From Symmachiella macrocystis (GTDB lineage Bacteria > Planctomycetota > Planctomycetia > Planctomycetales > Planctomycetaceae), in contig NZ_SJPP01000002.1 in assembly GCF_007860075.1 (NCBI RefSeq), forward strand, positions 1,178,001-1,242,000: 64,000 nt of DNA, in the 5' to 3' direction. The notes under the pieces were generated by a model. That model saw only the letters and a list, made by a program, of their open reading frames with translations, ran no database searches and was not told where the DNA came from. Positions 1 to 8,312 of the stretch are shown here, in pieces (positions within the stretch are counted from its first letter, which is position 1; each line of letters starts with the position of its first letter). The translations under genes and the position numbers were made by a program.

Positions 1-270
1 TGTCACGTTGTTATCCATGCAGGCAATCTTCGGCGTTCGCGGCGAAAAATCAATCGAACTAGCAAATTAAAAGAAGCCTCGCGCAGAGACGCGAAGACGC
101 AAAGAGGTACAGATTCTGCCTTTTTGTCTGTTTTGCGAACTTTCCCTGGTTCCCGAACTCCGTTTGGGAACCCACTTTTCCGAAGCTCTGCTTCGGTCGG
201 TCGCCATGGGCAAGCGAAGCAGAGCTTCGCGACAGGCCGTTCCCAAACGGAGTTTGGGAACGAGTACGAT
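1..270. other. Left-edge stretch without a convincing complete gene
   Basis: The first 70 bases contain a short open plus-strand frame ending in TAA at 68-70 that could be the last 22 codons of a gene lying to the left, but nothing in it is recognisable. From about 73 to 110 there is a 'cgcagagacgcgaagacgcaaagag'-like segment related to the repeat at 51431-51610. Positions 149-261 hold a nested palindromic element described separately. I see no tRNA or other RNA gene here. Confidence 0.4.
149..261. repeat. Nested palindromic repeat element (REP/MITE-like)
   Basis: Two 23-base near-palindromes (149-171 and 239-261, each with arms of the type GTTCCCAAAC/GTTTGGGAAC) flank two 15-base segments at 181-195 and 215-229 that are exact reverse complements of each other (CGAAGCTCTGCTTCG). 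The whole 113-base block can therefore fold as one long hairpin or as several small ones. This is seen directly. The interpretation as a mobile or REP-type repeat rests on its form and on the presence of other hairpin repeats in the window; no coding potential is needed to explain it. Confidence 0.75.
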
Positions 271-756
271 TCATGGGCGCATTATACCACAGAGGGGGGG
301 ATCCCAATCAAGTTGGTTGTGCTGGGCTAATATGGCGTCGAACGGTTCCGTTACGATCGGGGGAATGGGGGAAGTTCTACGGCGGGTCATGTCGATGTGT
401 GCGCCGACGAATTCCGCCGTGGCGGCGATGCGGCCGTCTTCTTCAATCACCATAAAATGCATGAAATGCCACCGTTTTTCGGAGCGGCCGACCAGCCGGC
501 TATGAATCCGCACCGTCTTGCCGACCCGCACCTCAGCCAGATACCGCAAATGGCATTCCAGCGCAAACGCCCCGGAATTGGTGCGAACGCAATAGTCATC
601 CGACAGCCCAAACAGGTCAAACATCTTGCCGGTGGCATTGCTGAACAGATGCGTATACCACATCACGTTCATGTGGCCCATCTCGTCGAGATAGTCCTCG
701 GGAATGGTTTTATTGCCGGTGATGGGGAGTGGTTGGAGGTCTTCTGGGGTGATCAC
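271..756 (-). CDS. Acyl-CoA thioesterase-like protein (4HBT hotdog fold)
   Basis: The 161-residue product looks like a single hotdog-fold thioesterase of the 4-hydroxybenzoyl-CoA type, which hydrolyses acyl-CoA thioesters in the cytoplasm. The region around residues 21-34 (DYLDEMGHMN followed by a Tyr at 34) matches the family active-site segment with the conserved Gly-His and Asn. The following beta-strand-rich part (FALECHLRYLAEV, then a VGRSEKRWHFMHFM strand) fits the fold. Length is normal for the family. The start codon is GTG and I see no strong ribosome binding site, so the N-terminus is uncertain. The natural substrate cannot be told from the sequence. The neighbour downstream of its start is the LRR gene on the same strand, with a gap of 85 bases. 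Confidence 0.7.
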   Translation of the reverse strand: MITPEDLQPLPITGNKTIPEDYLDEMGHMNVMWYTHLFSNATGKMFDLFGLSDDYCVRTNSGAFALECHLRYLAEVRVGKTVRIHSRLVGRSEKRWHFMHFMVIEEDGRIAATAEFVGAHIDMTRRRTSPIPPIVTEPFDAILAQHNQLDWDPPLCGIMRP

Positions 757-841
757 GGTTTGTGCGTGTCCGTTGTGTGTAAATTGTTTTGTTTTGCTCG
801 AAGCCCAACGGAAAAGGTCGTTGGGATCTTGGGAGTGACTG

Positions 842-1612
842 TTATGTCGACGGGGGCGTCCAACTAATTTTGCAATCAGGTAGGGCTTTCTGGAGTTTTT
901 CGACTCCAGTTTTCGTAACTTGGGTATCTGTGAGATGCAGCCGTTGAAGGTTGGTCATTCCTCTGAGATACCCGAGTCCAGTGTCGCTGGTTTGAGTGTC
1001 GTTTAGCATTAGGTTCCGAAGTTTGGTTAAGCCTTGGAGATTTTCTAGGCCAGCATCACTGACTTTCGTGTTGTTGAAAGACAGGTACTCAAGTGTGGAC
1101 AGCCCTGGGAGATGCTCAAGCCCAGCGTCGCTGACTTGAGTGTCGTTGAGGGCTAGGTACCGAAGGTTGGTCATCCCTCGGAGATGCTCTAATCCAACGT
1201 CACTGACTTGGGTGTTATAGAGGAACAGCAATCGAAGGTTAGTTAGCCCTCGAAGATGTTTAAGGCCTGCATCGCTGACTTGGGTGTTATTGAACGACAG
1301 GTACTCAAGTGTGGTCAGCCCTTGTAGATGCTCAAAATCCGCATCAACGACTTGGGTATCACTCAAACGAACGACATTTACCCGCCTAAACAGCCACAGA
1401 TACTCATCATCGATTGCGTCTGGAATCCAGAAAGGACGAACGATTCTTGTTTTGGTTCGTCCACCAAGTTCTTCAACCTCAGCCATCGCCGTTTGATTGC
1501 GATGATACGGCCACCACACCATCAACGCTCCAACGCTAATGAGCAACACCGCTGCGATGAGCAACAGCGTGACCGTGCGCGGCAGACGGCTTTTGGGGGT
1601 GGGTTCGGTCAT
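842..1612 (-). CDS. Membrane-anchored leucine-rich-repeat protein
   Basis: The 256-residue product has a short basic N-terminus, one hydrophobic segment at about residues 13-34 that should anchor it in a membrane, and then about seven consecutive 24-residue leucine-rich repeats from roughly residue 80 to the end. Each repeat has the consensus TQVSDAGLEHLxGLTxLxxL. This repeat type is common in secreted planctomycete proteins and probably serves protein binding; no enzymatic motif is visible. The repeats are so similar at DNA level that the region is internally repetitive (period 72 bases), which favours expansion or contraction by recombination. Partner and role are unknown. Confidence 0.8.
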   Translation of the reverse strand: MTEPTPKSRLPRTVTLLLIAAVLLISVGALMVWWPYHRNQTAMAEVEELGGRTKTRIVRPFWIPDAIDDEYLWLFRRVNVVRLSDTQVVDADFEHLQGLTTLEYLSFNNTQVSDAGLKHLRGLTNLRLLFLYNTQVSDVGLEHLRGMTNLRYLALNDTQVSDAGLEHLPGLSTLEYLSFNNTKVSDAGLENLQGLTKLRNLMLNDTQTSDTGLGYLRGMTNLQRLHLTDTQVTKTGVEKLQKALPDCKISWTPPST

Positions 1613-1638
1613 AGGGTATGCTCAATTCCTCGTCGCGG

Positions 1639-2244
1639 TCACGACTCCGGGAAGTTCAATTCAAACCATTCCGTGGCTGACGCGGCGCGGTGGTTTCCGA
1701 ATGCTTTCGCTTCTATCCTCTTTTGCATCGCCTTGATGCGTTTACTGACCAACGGACTGCTGATCGCCTCGTCTTGTTTCATTCCCATCTGTTCCAGCAT
1801 CGGTTCCAGCCAGGCGCCGGTGAAACGTTTGACCAGTGGGTCCTGCAGGGATTGATGATAGGCCACGCGGCAGCGGCAGGGTAGTTCCCCGGCGAATTGT
1901 AGGAGTTCGCCGTCGACGGACCACAGCGGATGCCGGTCCGCCACGATCAGGTCGATTGTTGCTGTCTGTTCCATTCTCCAACGAATGGCGATATCGGTCG
2001 AGAGGTCTTGGGCGAGGATCGCATGCACCGGCACGTCGAAATGATCAACTGCCGTGAGGACATCCAGCTGCGCGAGTGTCTCGTCGAAATGCGCGATGAG
2101 TAGCACCCCCGCCGAGTCGCCGGTTTCAGTGAGCTGCCGACCAATCCCATGAAACTTTGCTGCGTGCGACATCCAGATGTGGTCGCCCGACACGTCGACC
2201 GAAGCGGGATATCCCCCGCCAAACAACATGTCCCACAATCCCAT
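1639..2244 (-). CDS. Conserved hypothetical protein
   Basis: I do not recognise this 201-residue protein. The frame extends to 2289, but the ATG at 2244 has GGAG nine bases upstream and gives a start MGLWDMLFGGG, so I prefer it. The product is cytoplasmic in appearance (no signal peptide or membrane segment), with a beta-rich N-terminal half and a more helical C-terminal half rich in Lys and Arg. The gene lies between the LRR gene and an SGNH hydrolase gene, all on the minus strand, with short gaps that would allow co-transcription. No function is proposed. Confidence 0.55.
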   Translation of the reverse strand: MGLWDMLFGGGYPASVDVSGDHIWMSHAAKFHGIGRQLTETGDSAGVLLIAHFDETLAQLDVLTAVDHFDVPVHAILAQDLSTDIAIRWRMEQTATIDLIVADRHPLWSVDGELLQFAGELPCRCRVAYHQSLQDPLVKRFTGAWLEPMLEQMGMKQDEAISSPLVSKRIKAMQKRIEAKAFGNHRAASATEWFELNFPES

Positions 2245-2307
2245 GGTTCCGTTCTCCGGCTTCAACTCAACAGCACCACAACAGGCCACAGCGGCATGAA
2301 CAACGGC

Positions 2308-3015
2308 CTATTGATCGTTGACATCGTCCCGCTTTCCCGACGTCGCCGCATGACGTAGCTGCTTTAACACACTGTCAGCCACAGCTGCTCCCTGTGCGGT
2401 CTTGCCGCGGTCGTTGAAATGCACGCCATCTTTGGAATGCCAATCGGGGTGCGGCTCCACCAATCCGTAGAGATCGTTGGTAGGCAGCCCTAATTGTTTC
2501 ATGACCTCGGCGGCAAGGCGGTTTCTGGCAACGACGCGTTGGTTTTTTTCGTGGAATTTCCCCAAGTCGCTCGAAGCGCGCATGGGAGTCGAAGTGGCCC
2601 AGACGATTTTGGCGTCGCCCGCTTCTTTGGGGAGGGCCGCTAGGAAGTTTTGCAGGCCGTCGCGGTACTGGTCTTCGCTATAACCCCAGCCATGCAGACC
2701 GTTGTTGAAGTGAATCACGTCGAACCGGTATTGCTTGAGCAGTAACCGGACTTCGTCGAGAAACAACGGATCGGCGACGCATTTGGAGGTCGCCAACCGG
2801 GCACAGCGTACCTTTCCCGCGAGTTGCTTTTCCGCAGCGGAAAAATATCCCTTTACAATCGAATCGCCGATAAACAGCACGCGCGGCAGGTCGTCTTTTT
2901 CCGCATCAGTCACCCAATAATCCGCCCATTCGATGCGTTCCCGCACCGGTTCAGCAGCGTCGATGCATTGCGCCATCGCCAGGAGTGTAACCAGCGTCGC
3001 GAAAAACCGTAGCAT
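2308..3015 (-). CDS. Secreted SGNH/GDSL-family hydrolase
   Basis: The 235-residue product starts with a signal peptide (about residues 1-20, ending near CIDA-AEP) and continues as an SGNH hydrolase. Visible blocks are FIGDS with the nucleophile Ser52, the FNNGLHG block near residues 103-109 that supplies the oxyanion Asn, and DGVHF at 196-200 with the catalytic Asp and His. Such enzymes act as esterases, often deacetylating carbohydrates outside the cytoplasm. The ATG at 3015 is preceded by AAGGA eight bases upstream; the longer open frame upstream to 3084 lacks this and would hide the signal peptide. Substrate is unknown. A second SGNH domain occurs in the fusion protein at 37848-39464. Confidence 0.82.
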   Translation of the reverse strand: MLRFFATLVTLLAMAQCIDAAEPVRERIEWADYWVTDAEKDDLPRVLFIGDSIVKGYFSAAEKQLAGKVRCARLATSKCVADPLFLDEVRLLLKQYRFDVIHFNNGLHGWGYSEDQYRDGLQNFLAALPKEAGDAKIVWATSTPMRASSDLGKFHEKNQRVVARNRLAAEVMKQLGLPTNDLYGLVEPHPDWHSKDGVHFNDRGKTAQGAAVADSVLKQLRHAATSGKRDDVNDQ

Positions 3016-3177
3016 GTGTGATGTCCTTAGGATAATCAAATTTCGGTGCTCAGCAGAGGACAGTATAGACGGTTGGCACGGCAATTCGAAGTTGCGGTGG
3101 ATGGCGGGGTGTCGGCGGCGCGCCGCTAACGACGCAAATCGTAAACAGCCAATGCGATTTCCCCACTGACAAGGCGA

Positions 3178-3504
3178 TCAAAAAGTATCAACTACGTAGA
3201 GGGTGCCTCCAGCCCCATCCAATGCAGATAATGCAGCAACGTCAGCATTCCAACGATGCAATGCGACAGAGTGATTAAGAAGCCACACGACACCTGATGA
3301 GGAAAACTCGAAGATCGCCAAGCCGTTCTCTTCGTCGAAGACAATTGGTTCTTTGGCAATCCAAGCAGCCGCTTCGTCACACAATTCAATCAGTTGGAGC
3401 GAGTTGAGACTTCCGAGGTCGCAGTGCGTGAAGTCTTGAATTGGGTCGAGTGATTCTGCCAGTTGATACAACGAATTGGGGTTGTTCGTCTTCAGTAGAT
3501 ACAT
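3178..3504 (-). CDS. Small hypothetical protein
   Basis: A 108-residue open frame starting with ATG at 3504. The product is acidic (many Asp and Glu), contains no signal peptide and has a hydrophobic middle (FEFSSSGVVWLLN). I do not recognise it. It resembles in size and composition the small SMI1/immunity-like or DUF proteins found scattered in planctomycetes, but there is no motif to support this. No good ribosome binding site is apparent. It may be a real gene because the strand and spacing fit its neighbours, but confidence is limited. Confidence 0.4.
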   Translation of the reverse strand: MYLLKTNNPNSLYQLAESLDPIQDFTHCDLGSLNSLQLIELCDEAAAWIAKEPIVFDEENGLAIFEFSSSGVVWLLNHSVALHRWNADVAALSALDGAGGTLYVVDTF

Positions 3505-3682
3505 GATGCGCTATCTGTATTCCATGAGAACCGTATCCAGAATTCACGTCCTCTCAAAGATCTGCAATTTTCTTTCTGCCGTCAAGCTGATAAGACAGAT
3601 TTCGCCTTACCCCGTGGTGTTCTGACATTCCGAGTTGGCAGACATGGACTTTGCGCCGCGGGCGAGCAGCCTTCAATACAAC

Positions 3683-3716
3683 AAAAAAACCGCCGACGCG
3701 CGGGCGTCGACGGTTT
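3683..3716 (-). terminator. Rho-independent terminator of the PEP-CTERM gene
   Basis: Read on the minus strand, a GC-rich stem (AAACCGTCGACGC pairing with GCGTCGGCGGTTT, loop CCGC) is followed directly by a run of T residues. It lies about 20 bases beyond the stop codon of the PEP-CTERM gene, which is the expected place. Confidence 0.8.
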
Positions 3717-3738
3717 AAATTCTTTGCAATTCAATTGA

Positions 3739-4320
3739 TTACGCAGCAGCGCGCCGTTTGCGCCGCCAGCCGCAACCGGCCAGGGCGATGCCACCGATGC
3801 CCAGCAGCACAACGCTGCTCGGTTCGGGGACGGCACTGGTGCTTCCAAAGTTAATATTGCCTTGCCCTTCGATTTCGTTGGTGTAGCTCGCTAGAACGTT
3901 GTTACTAAACGTCGACGTCACCAGGATGTAGTTGGTTCCCGCCGTCAGGATGCGATCAATTCTTGAAAAAGGAAACCCTGCGCCATCATCATCGGCTTCG
4001 AGCGCATTTCCGAGCGGATTCGCGGGATCAAACGAGTTTTCATAGAGGATCAAATACGAATCTCTGCTGCCAGACAGATGGGCGACGACCTCCATGCGAT
4101 ACTGGCCGGTGAGGTCCACGTAGAACGGCTGGGCATCGAAAAAGTTGTTCGTAGCAAAGCCTGATTGCGATGTCGGCGGGTTGCCATTCATCGGCCGATT
4201 GTATCCGGGGCCGTCCGAGACGTCCGCCGTATACGAAACCAAGCCCGCTTGAGCTACGGTGGGGCCGAGCACCGCCATAAACAAAATCAATCCGCTAAAA
4301 CCGACACTGCGCAATTTCAT
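3739..4320 (-). CDS. PEP-CTERM sorting-domain protein
   Basis: The 193-residue product carries an N-terminal signal peptide (about residues 1-24, ending AQA) and a classic C-terminal PEP-CTERM tripartite tag: VPEPSS, a hydrophobic helix (VVLLGIGGIALAGCG) and a basic tail (WRRKRR). Such proteins are exported, recognised by exosortase and cut, and often end up on the cell surface or in the extracellular matrix. The mature part resembles a DVUA0089-like or pre-peptidase beta-sandwich (pattern LTGQYRMEVV...LILYENSFDP...DDDGAGF). ATG at 4320 is chosen over a TTG two codons upstream because AAGG stands nine bases before it. A terminator follows the gene. No exosortase gene is visible in this window. 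Confidence 0.88.
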   Translation of the reverse strand: MKLRSVGFSGLILFMAVLGPTVAQAGLVSYTADVSDGPGYNRPMNGNPPTSQSGFATNNFFDAQPFYVDLTGQYRMEVVAHLSGSRDSYLILYENSFDPANPLGNALEADDDGAGFPFSRIDRILTAGTNYILVTSTFSNNVLASYTNEIEGQGNINFGSTSAVPEPSSVVLLGIGGIALAGCGWRRKRRAAA

Positions 4321-4326
4321 TGTCAA

Positions 4327-4746
4327 CTGCCTTCGATGTGGTGGAATCTTGTTGCTACTAAGCCTGCAATTTCATCATGCACGACCAAGAACCACACACA
4401 AGATTCATCTCATCCGCGCAGCGTAAATCTCCGATTCCCTTAGCCAAATGTACAAATCATAACGATTTCAGCGGCCATGCCGGTCGTCATTAAAGCGGCG
4501 TTTGCAAGGACAAAATCAAAGGAAGGGCCGTTTGATTAGGCACATGGCATTCGCAGATAAGGCATTAGCCACAGAGAGCACAGAGGACACAGAGAAAACT
4601 GTAATGAGCGGTCATCGCAGTTTTAGTTTTTTCTCTGTGAACGCTGTGGCCTCTGTGGCTAATAGTTTTCAAAAGCTTAGTTGCAGCCTAGCCGCGTTGG
4701 GTGAACCAGTGGCTGCGAAAATCGACATTCGCTGCGCCGCAGAGGC
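4327..4746. other. Intergenic stretch with promoter of PEP-CTERM gene and a hairpin repeat
   Basis: No convincing gene. The part next to 4326 must hold the promoter of the PEP-CTERM gene. A long inverted repeat occupies 4564-4663 (separate entry). A plus-strand open frame over 4502-4924 exists but runs through the repeat and into the oxidoreductase gene on the other strand, so I do not call it. Confidence 0.5.
4564..4663. repeat. Imperfect long inverted repeat of the CACAGAG type
   Basis: The left arm (4564-4599, beginning ATTAGCCACAGAG) and the right arm (4628-4663, ending CTCTGTGGCTAAT) are imperfect reverse complements of about 36 bases with a loop of about 28 bases. Similar large hairpins with related words occur at 22229-22372 and 51431-51610. 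The element has no coding content and looks like a dispersed intergenic hairpin repeat. Confidence 0.8.
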
Positions 4747-5760
4747 TCACTCCGGGCTGACGCGTACGAGTTGTTTGCCGATGTTGTCGCCGTCGAACAG
4801 GCCCAGGAAAATCTTGGGAGCGTTTTCCAAACCGTCCTCGATGTTTTCGCGGTACTTCATTTGCCCTTCTTCGACCCAATGCGCTAAGTCCACCATCGCA
4901 GTCCGGAATTTGTCGATGAACTGAAAGACCAGAAAGCCCTCCACGCGGGCCTGTTTCTCGATCAGCTTCCACAACAACCGCGGACCTTGTTCCATCTTGG
5001 TGGCGTTGTATTGCGATATTTGTCCGCAGACAGAAACCCGCGCGTGTTTGTTGATCAACGGAAAGACGGCATCGGTGATTGGGCCGCCGACGTTGTCAAA
5101 ATAGACATCGATTCCCTCGGGGCAAAGTTCGGCCAGTTTGGCGACGTAGTCCTTGGTCGTTTTGTAGTTGAACGCCGCATCGAAACCGAGCTCGTCGGTG
5201 AGATAGGCGACCTTTTCATCCGTTCCGGCGATGCCCACCACGCGGCAGCCGCGGATTTTGGCGATTTGCCCCGCTGTGGACCCCACTGCCCCGGCTGCGC
5301 CGGAAACGACGACGGTTTCACCCGCAGCAGGATCGGCGATTTCCAACAATCCAAAATAGGCAGTCAAGCCGGGCATGCCCAACACGCCCAAGGCTGCGGA
5401 AACCGGTTGATTTCCAGTACGGACTTTGCGGATGTCTGTGCCGTCGGTGACGCAATACTCCTGCCAGCCGATGCTCCCGGCGACGATGTCTCCCTCGTCG
5501 TATTTGGGATGCTTGGACTCGACGACCTTGCCAACCGCTTCGCCGACCATCACGTCACCCAACTTGACCGGCTCGGCATACGACTTGCGGTCGTTCATCC
5601 GTCCCCGCATGTAGGGATCGACTGATAGATAAGTCGTATGAATCAAGAATTGCCCCTCTTCCAGTTCCGGAATCGGCGTCTCAACGAGTGCAAAATCGGA
5701 CTCTTGAGGCCGGCCAGCGGGGCGTGCTGCGAGGGTAATTTGACGGTTAATACGTGACAT
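4747..5760 (-). CDS. NADP-dependent oxidoreductase, MDR superfamily (leukotriene B4 dehydrogenase / YncB-like)
   Basis: The 337-residue product belongs to the zinc-free medium-chain reductases that reduce activated double bonds with NADPH. An N-terminal GroES-like domain (LSVDPYMRGRM near residues 46-55, characteristic of this subgroup) is followed by a Rossmann domain with the nucleotide-binding loop GAAGAVGS at 154-161 and the later NVGG and GQIS(Q)YN segments. Length is typical. The frame continues to 5814, but the ATG at 5760 has GAGG five bases upstream and starts the family-like sequence MSRINRQITLA. The gene stands alone on its strand and is divergent from the propeller gene. The physiological substrate is not predictable. 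Confidence 0.88.
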   Translation of the reverse strand: MSRINRQITLAARPAGRPQESDFALVETPIPELEEGQFLIHTTYLSVDPYMRGRMNDRKSYAEPVKLGDVMVGEAVGKVVESKHPKYDEGDIVAGSIGWQEYCVTDGTDIRKVRTGNQPVSAALGVLGMPGLTAYFGLLEIADPAAGETVVVSGAAGAVGSTAGQIAKIRGCRVVGIAGTDEKVAYLTDELGFDAAFNYKTTKDYVAKLAELCPEGIDVYFDNVGGPITDAVFPLINKHARVSVCGQISQYNATKMEQGPRLLWKLIEKQARVEGFLVFQFIDKFRTAMVDLAHWVEEGQMKYRENIEDGLENAPKIFLGLFDGDNIGKQLVRVSPE

Positions 5761-5936
5761 GATGCCCTCGTGCAGGAGATGAAATTTGCGTCGCGACGGT
5801 TGCGGCGCGTGCAAGAAACAATGATAGTGAATTGGATCACAACGATAATCGTTTGGTCTGCCGAAGTCAAAGTGTCGGCGGCTCCGCCTGTATCCCCACT
5901 GCCGATTCGTATTCGTCGCCAGAGAGAAATATCACT

Positions 5937-8306
5937 ATGCACATTCGTCAACAAGTTTTGCTAGGCATCATTCTTGCGGGAGTTAGTTTTTCATTCGCCA
6001 GCGGCGAGGCCCATGCGCAACGCCGCCGAATGCGCGAACCAAAACCAATCGAGGGGGTCAAGGTCGGCGCATTCGATGCCGAACAGCGCGAATTCTATAA
6101 CAAGGATTCGGGGCTCCCGGACAATGACGTTCGCGGTGTGGCGGTTGCCAAAGATGGCAGCGTCTATGCGGCGACGGGCGCTGGGCTGGTGCGATGGAAG
6201 GGTGAAAGCTGGGAACCGGTTACAGGTCTGAAGGGTCCCGCATTACAGGTGGCGACTCATGGCGATGGTGTCATAGCAATTGCCGACAGCGGTGTATTCG
6301 AAGTTACCGGCACGACAGCCAACCGCTTGGCCGACGCTCCGCCTGAGGCTGTGGCAGAGGGCGCGGCGCCGGCACTTGTCGGCGGAGCTTCGATTGGTAT
6401 CGGCACACCGTCTGGATTGTTCCACTTGCGGGACGGTAAATTCGTGCGCAATGATGTATTGCAAAAGCTATTGGGCGATGATTCAGACGTTCGTCAAATC
6501 GCCCGAGCAACGGACGGACGGATCGCCTTGGCTGCGCAAGCGGGATTGTTTCTAGGTGGTGACGATTCAGCTTGGGTGCAACTGTTTCCACGCGCAGGCA
6601 ATCGCAGTTGGGCGCCGCATGACGTGCGCGGCGTTGCGTTCGATAGCCAGGACCGGTTGTGGTTCGCTAGTCCGCAAGGCGTGGGCGTGCTGGATGGGGA
6701 GACGTGGACGCTCTACACCGGTGAAGATGGATTGCCGTATAATGATTTCACCACAGCGGCAGCCGGCGAAGAGGGTGTGATTTGGTTTGGCACAAAAATC
6801 GGCGCCATTCGTTTTGACGGCGAGCATTGGTCCTACCGGCAAGGCTTACGCTGGGTGCCCGATGATATGGTTCGCGGCATTGCCGTGAACCAGCAAGGCG
6901 ATGCGTGGTTTGCGACCTCAGCGGGAACCGGCGTGATTCAGCGACGTCCGGTGACCTTGGCCGAAAAAGCAAAGTACTTCGAAGAGGAAATCGACAAATA
7001 CAACCGCCGCACCCCCTACGGATTTGTGGACCGCGCCGGCTTGGAGGTCGCCGGAGACAAAAGCACTGCCCGCAATCTGGATAGCGACAACGATGGCCTG
7101 TGGACGGCGATGTATGGGGCGGGGGAATGCTTTGCTTACGCTGCTACGAAAGACCCACAAGCGAAACAACGGGCCAAGGACACGTTTGAGGCGTTGCGGT
7201 TTTTGACCGTGGTCACGCGGGATAGTTCGCACCCGCCGCCGGCCGGTTTTGTCGCACGAACGATTTTGCCGACCTCCGGTGAAGATCCCAATGCCGAGCA
7301 TTACACCCCGGAAAAGGACCGCGAGAAACAACGCGAAGATCCCTATTGGAAAATCATCAGCCCCCGTTGGCCAACCAGCGCGGATGGCAAATGGTATTGG
7401 AAATGCGATACCAGTTCCGACGAGTTGGACGGCCACTACTTCTTCAACGCCTGTTATTACGATTTGGTCGCCGAAACAGACGAGGAGAAAGCGCGCGTCC
7501 GCGAAATCGTGTTGCCGATGACCGATCACCTGATCGACAACGGTTTTCGCATGATCGACCATGATGGGAAACCAACCCGCTGGGCATTTTTCGACCCAGA
7601 GACATTAAACTACGAACAGACAATGGGCCGCGGACTCAACTCATTGAGCATTCTGTCCTACCTCATAGTCGCCGAACACATCAGCGGCGGCGACGAAAAA
7701 TATCGCAAAGCGTACAACGACCTGATTGAGAAACACGGATATGCGACGAACGTTGAATTTCCCAAATGGCAAAACGGTCCGGGGTCGGGCAACCAGTCGG
7801 ACGATGAAATGGCCTTCATGTGTTATTACACGCTGCTGAATTATGAAACCGACGAAACGTTGCGGCGCAAGTATCTGCGCTCGCTGTGGGATTATTGGCG
7901 TTTGGAAGAACCTGAAAACAATCCGTTGTTTAATTTCATCTTTGCCGCCCGTTTCGATGTCCCGGAGCGTTGGCGACGGTTCTGGTCTCCGCCGCAAAGT
8001 GTCATCACCGATTCCATCACCACCCTGAAGCAGATCCCGCAAGACCGCATCGATTGGAACTACAAGAATAGCCACCGTATCGACATTGTGCCGTTGGGCA
8101 AACATATTCTCCGCTCGCGTGGCACCGGACATTTGCGCAACGGCAAATGCCTACCGATCGACGAACGTCGCGTGGAACATTGGAATCACAATCCCTTTGA
8201 ATTGGACGGCGGAAGCGGCGGCAGAATATTGGCCGACGGCGCCGTCTATTTGTTGCCCTACTACATGGGACTTTATCACGGCTACATTCTCGAAGATGCT
8301 GAATAG
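5937..8306 (+). CDS. Secreted beta-propeller protein with C-terminal helical domain
   Basis: The 789-residue product begins with a signal peptide (about residues 1-27, ending AHA). The N-terminal half (to about residue 340) is a beta-propeller built from two-component-regulator-propeller-like repeats, for example DNDVRGVAVAKDGSVYAATG and DVRGVAFDSQDRLWFAS. The C-terminal 420 residues are a different, Trp-, Tyr- and acid-rich, mostly helical domain; it contains repeated YYDLVAETDEEKAR and YYTLLNYETDE-like helices that suggest an alpha/alpha toroid, but I cannot assign a family. No histidine kinase or transmembrane segment follows the propeller, so this is not a hybrid sensor. ATG at 5937 fits the signal peptide; the frame open to 5832 is not needed. 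The methyltransferase gene follows after six bases. Confidence 0.75.
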   Translation: MHIRQQVLLGIILAGVSFSFASGEAHAQRRRMREPKPIEGVKVGAFDAEQREFYNKDSGLPDNDVRGVAVAKDGSVYAATGAGLVRWKGESWEPVTGLKGPALQVATHGDGVIAIADSGVFEVTGTTANRLADAPPEAVAEGAAPALVGGASIGIGTPSGLFHLRDGKFVRNDVLQKLLGDDSDVRQIARATDGRIALAAQAGLFLGGDDSAWVQLFPRAGNRSWAPHDVRGVAFDSQDRLWFASPQGVGVLDGETWTLYTGEDGLPYNDFTTAAAGEEGVIWFGTKIGAIRFDGEHWSYRQGLRWVPDDMVRGIAVNQQGDAWFATSAGTGVIQRRPVTLAEKAKYFEEEIDKYNRRTPYGFVDRAGLEVAGDKSTARNLDSDNDGLWTAMYGAGECFAYAATKDPQAKQRAKDTFEALRFLTVVTRDSSHPPPAGFVARTILPTSGEDPNAEHYTPEKDREKQREDPYWKIISPRWPTSADGKWYWKCDTSSDELDGHYFFNACYYDLVAETDEEKARVREIVLPMTDHLIDNGFRMIDHDGKPTRWAFFDPETLNYEQTMGRGLNSLSILSYLIVAEHISGGDEKYRKAYNDLIEKHGYATNVEFPKWQNGPGSGNQSDDEMAFMCYYTLLNYETDETLRRKYLRSLWDYWRLEEPENNPLFNFIFAARFDVPERWRRFWSPPQSVITDSITTLKQIPQDRIDWNYKNSHRIDIVPLGKHILRSRGTGHLRNGKCLPIDERRVEHWNHNPFELDGGSGGRILADGAVYLLPYYMGLYHGYILEDAE

Positions 8307-8312
8307 AACACG

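Noticed and set aside
2-70. Partial gene ending in TAA at 68-70
   Set aside because: Only 22 codons are visible and nothing is recognisable, so it is not listed as a gene.
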